From NCBI GenBank assembly GCA_937871605.1, contig CALMRM010000172.1:7421-14914 (forward strand): DNA of 7,494 nt, written 5' to 3'. Below are positions 7,020 to 7,494 of the stretch, piece by piece. Numbering within the stretch: the stretch's first letter is position 1; each line of letters opens with the position of its first letter. Origin of the DNA: an uncultured Terriglobus sp. GTDB lineage: Bacteria > Acidobacteriota > Terriglobia > Terriglobales > Acidobacteriaceae. The notes below the pieces were generated by a model. That model worked only from the letters and a program-made list of their open reading frames with translations, ran no database searches and was not told the DNA's origin. Position numbers and translations under genes: made by a program.

Positions 7020-7446
7020 TCATCTGAGTTTTCGTCTTAGGCCTTCCATGAGCTCTGAAAAAAGAGGCACCCTCTTCCCTAGTGGCTGCGGACGGCTGAA
7101 GTCGAGGACGATTTGCTCCTGCCCGCCGGGGTTCTGCTCTCGCCACAGCTTCAGAAGAAGAGGAGACATGATCGAGAGCGCAGCCTTTGTGCGATGGATC
7201 TTTGCATGGCAGCCAGGACAGAGAGCGATCATCAGGTTGAGGACGGATTTGCCTGGCACACGATGATGCACGATGATCTCCCGCTTCCCTCGTCCGGAAG
7301 CGTCACAGACGCGGCAACGGTAGCCATCACGTTCCAGCACGGCCTCTCGCAGACCACCGAAGTGTTCCGCATCCTGCCGTTTCAGCTTGTAGGCGGTCGC
7401 AGAGGCCAAGCGCAAGGATTTTCGCCCTTCCACACTGGCGATACAT
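7020..7446 (-). pseudogene. HNH endonuclease-like protein, N-terminal zinc ribbon out of frame
   Basis: The frame from GTG 7433 to TGA 7020 gives 137 residues with an HNH domain: C40/C43 in RCRVC, H56-H57 in IIVHHRVPG, N66, C72/C75 in LCPGCHAKIH, and H80. The four cysteines would bind a structural zinc; H57, N66 and H76 or H80 are the likely catalytic set for DNA cleavage. The first 15 residues of this frame (MEGRKSLRLASATAY) do not look native. One frame over, ATG 7446 begins MYRQCGRAKILALGLCDR, which matches the N-terminal zinc-ribbon start I recall for this acidobacterial family (CxxCGRxxxxxGLCxxCY). Restoring two bases (TG) after GACCGC near 7390 would give GLCDRCYKLKRQDAEHFGGL and join both halves. 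The gene thus looks inactivated by a 2-base deletion in the codon of the last ribbon cysteine. The first ribbon cysteine is also changed to tyrosine. A truncated HNH core could still be made from GTG 7433, but there is no good ribosome binding site. Confidence 0.72.
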
Positions 7447-7494
7447 TGCGGTCTGTTGCGGCGTCTTCATCGGGGTCAAATCAGGTACAACTTG

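Overview
The window looks like accessory chromosome from an acidobacterium, probably Terriglobia (Granulicella/Terriglobus/Edaphobacter-like). The main evidence is a very large Oar-type TonB-dependent receptor with an N-terminal carboxypeptidase-regulatory-like domain. A divergently transcribed alkaline-phosphatase-superfamily protein, an HU-like protein with a lysine/alanine-rich leader and a C-terminal GRNPATGEEIK block, and an HNH protein of a type I recall as common in acidobacteria fit the same group. This placement comes from family knowledge, not from a database search.

Layout, left to right: (1) a secreted HELGH metallopeptidase-like gene, broken by two opposite frameshifts and a stop (209-931, +); (2) an HU-family DNA-binding protein gene that has lost its beta-arm segment and carries two opposite frameshifts (1106-1417, +); (3) the degenerate 5' end of an insertion sequence, with two copies of AAGTAGAAATGTC followed by a decayed transposase N-terminus (about 1492-1690, +); (4) an intact exported alkaline-phosphatase-superfamily hydrolase (1674-2855, -); (5) a short divergent intergenic region with two inverted repeats; (6) an intact 1158-residue TonB-dependent receptor (2964-6440, +); (7) a remnant of a conserved hypothetical protein read in frames 1, 2 and 1 (about 6490-6984, +); (8) an HNH endonuclease-like gene on the minus strand whose N-terminal zinc-ribbon half is out of frame, apparently through a 2-base deletion (7020-7446).

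Only the central divergent pair is intact. It plausibly acts as an envelope unit: the hydrolase would cleave a phosphate or sulfate ester outside the cytoplasm, and the receptor would import or bind a substrate at the outer membrane. The substrate is unknown and the link rests on adjacency only. Every other gene in the window carries small indels. The central pair keeps about 1550 codons open, so uniform poor sequence quality is an unlikely cause; genuine decay around a retained pair, next to a dead insertion sequence, fits better. I found no convincing RNA gene, CRISPR array or new defence system.
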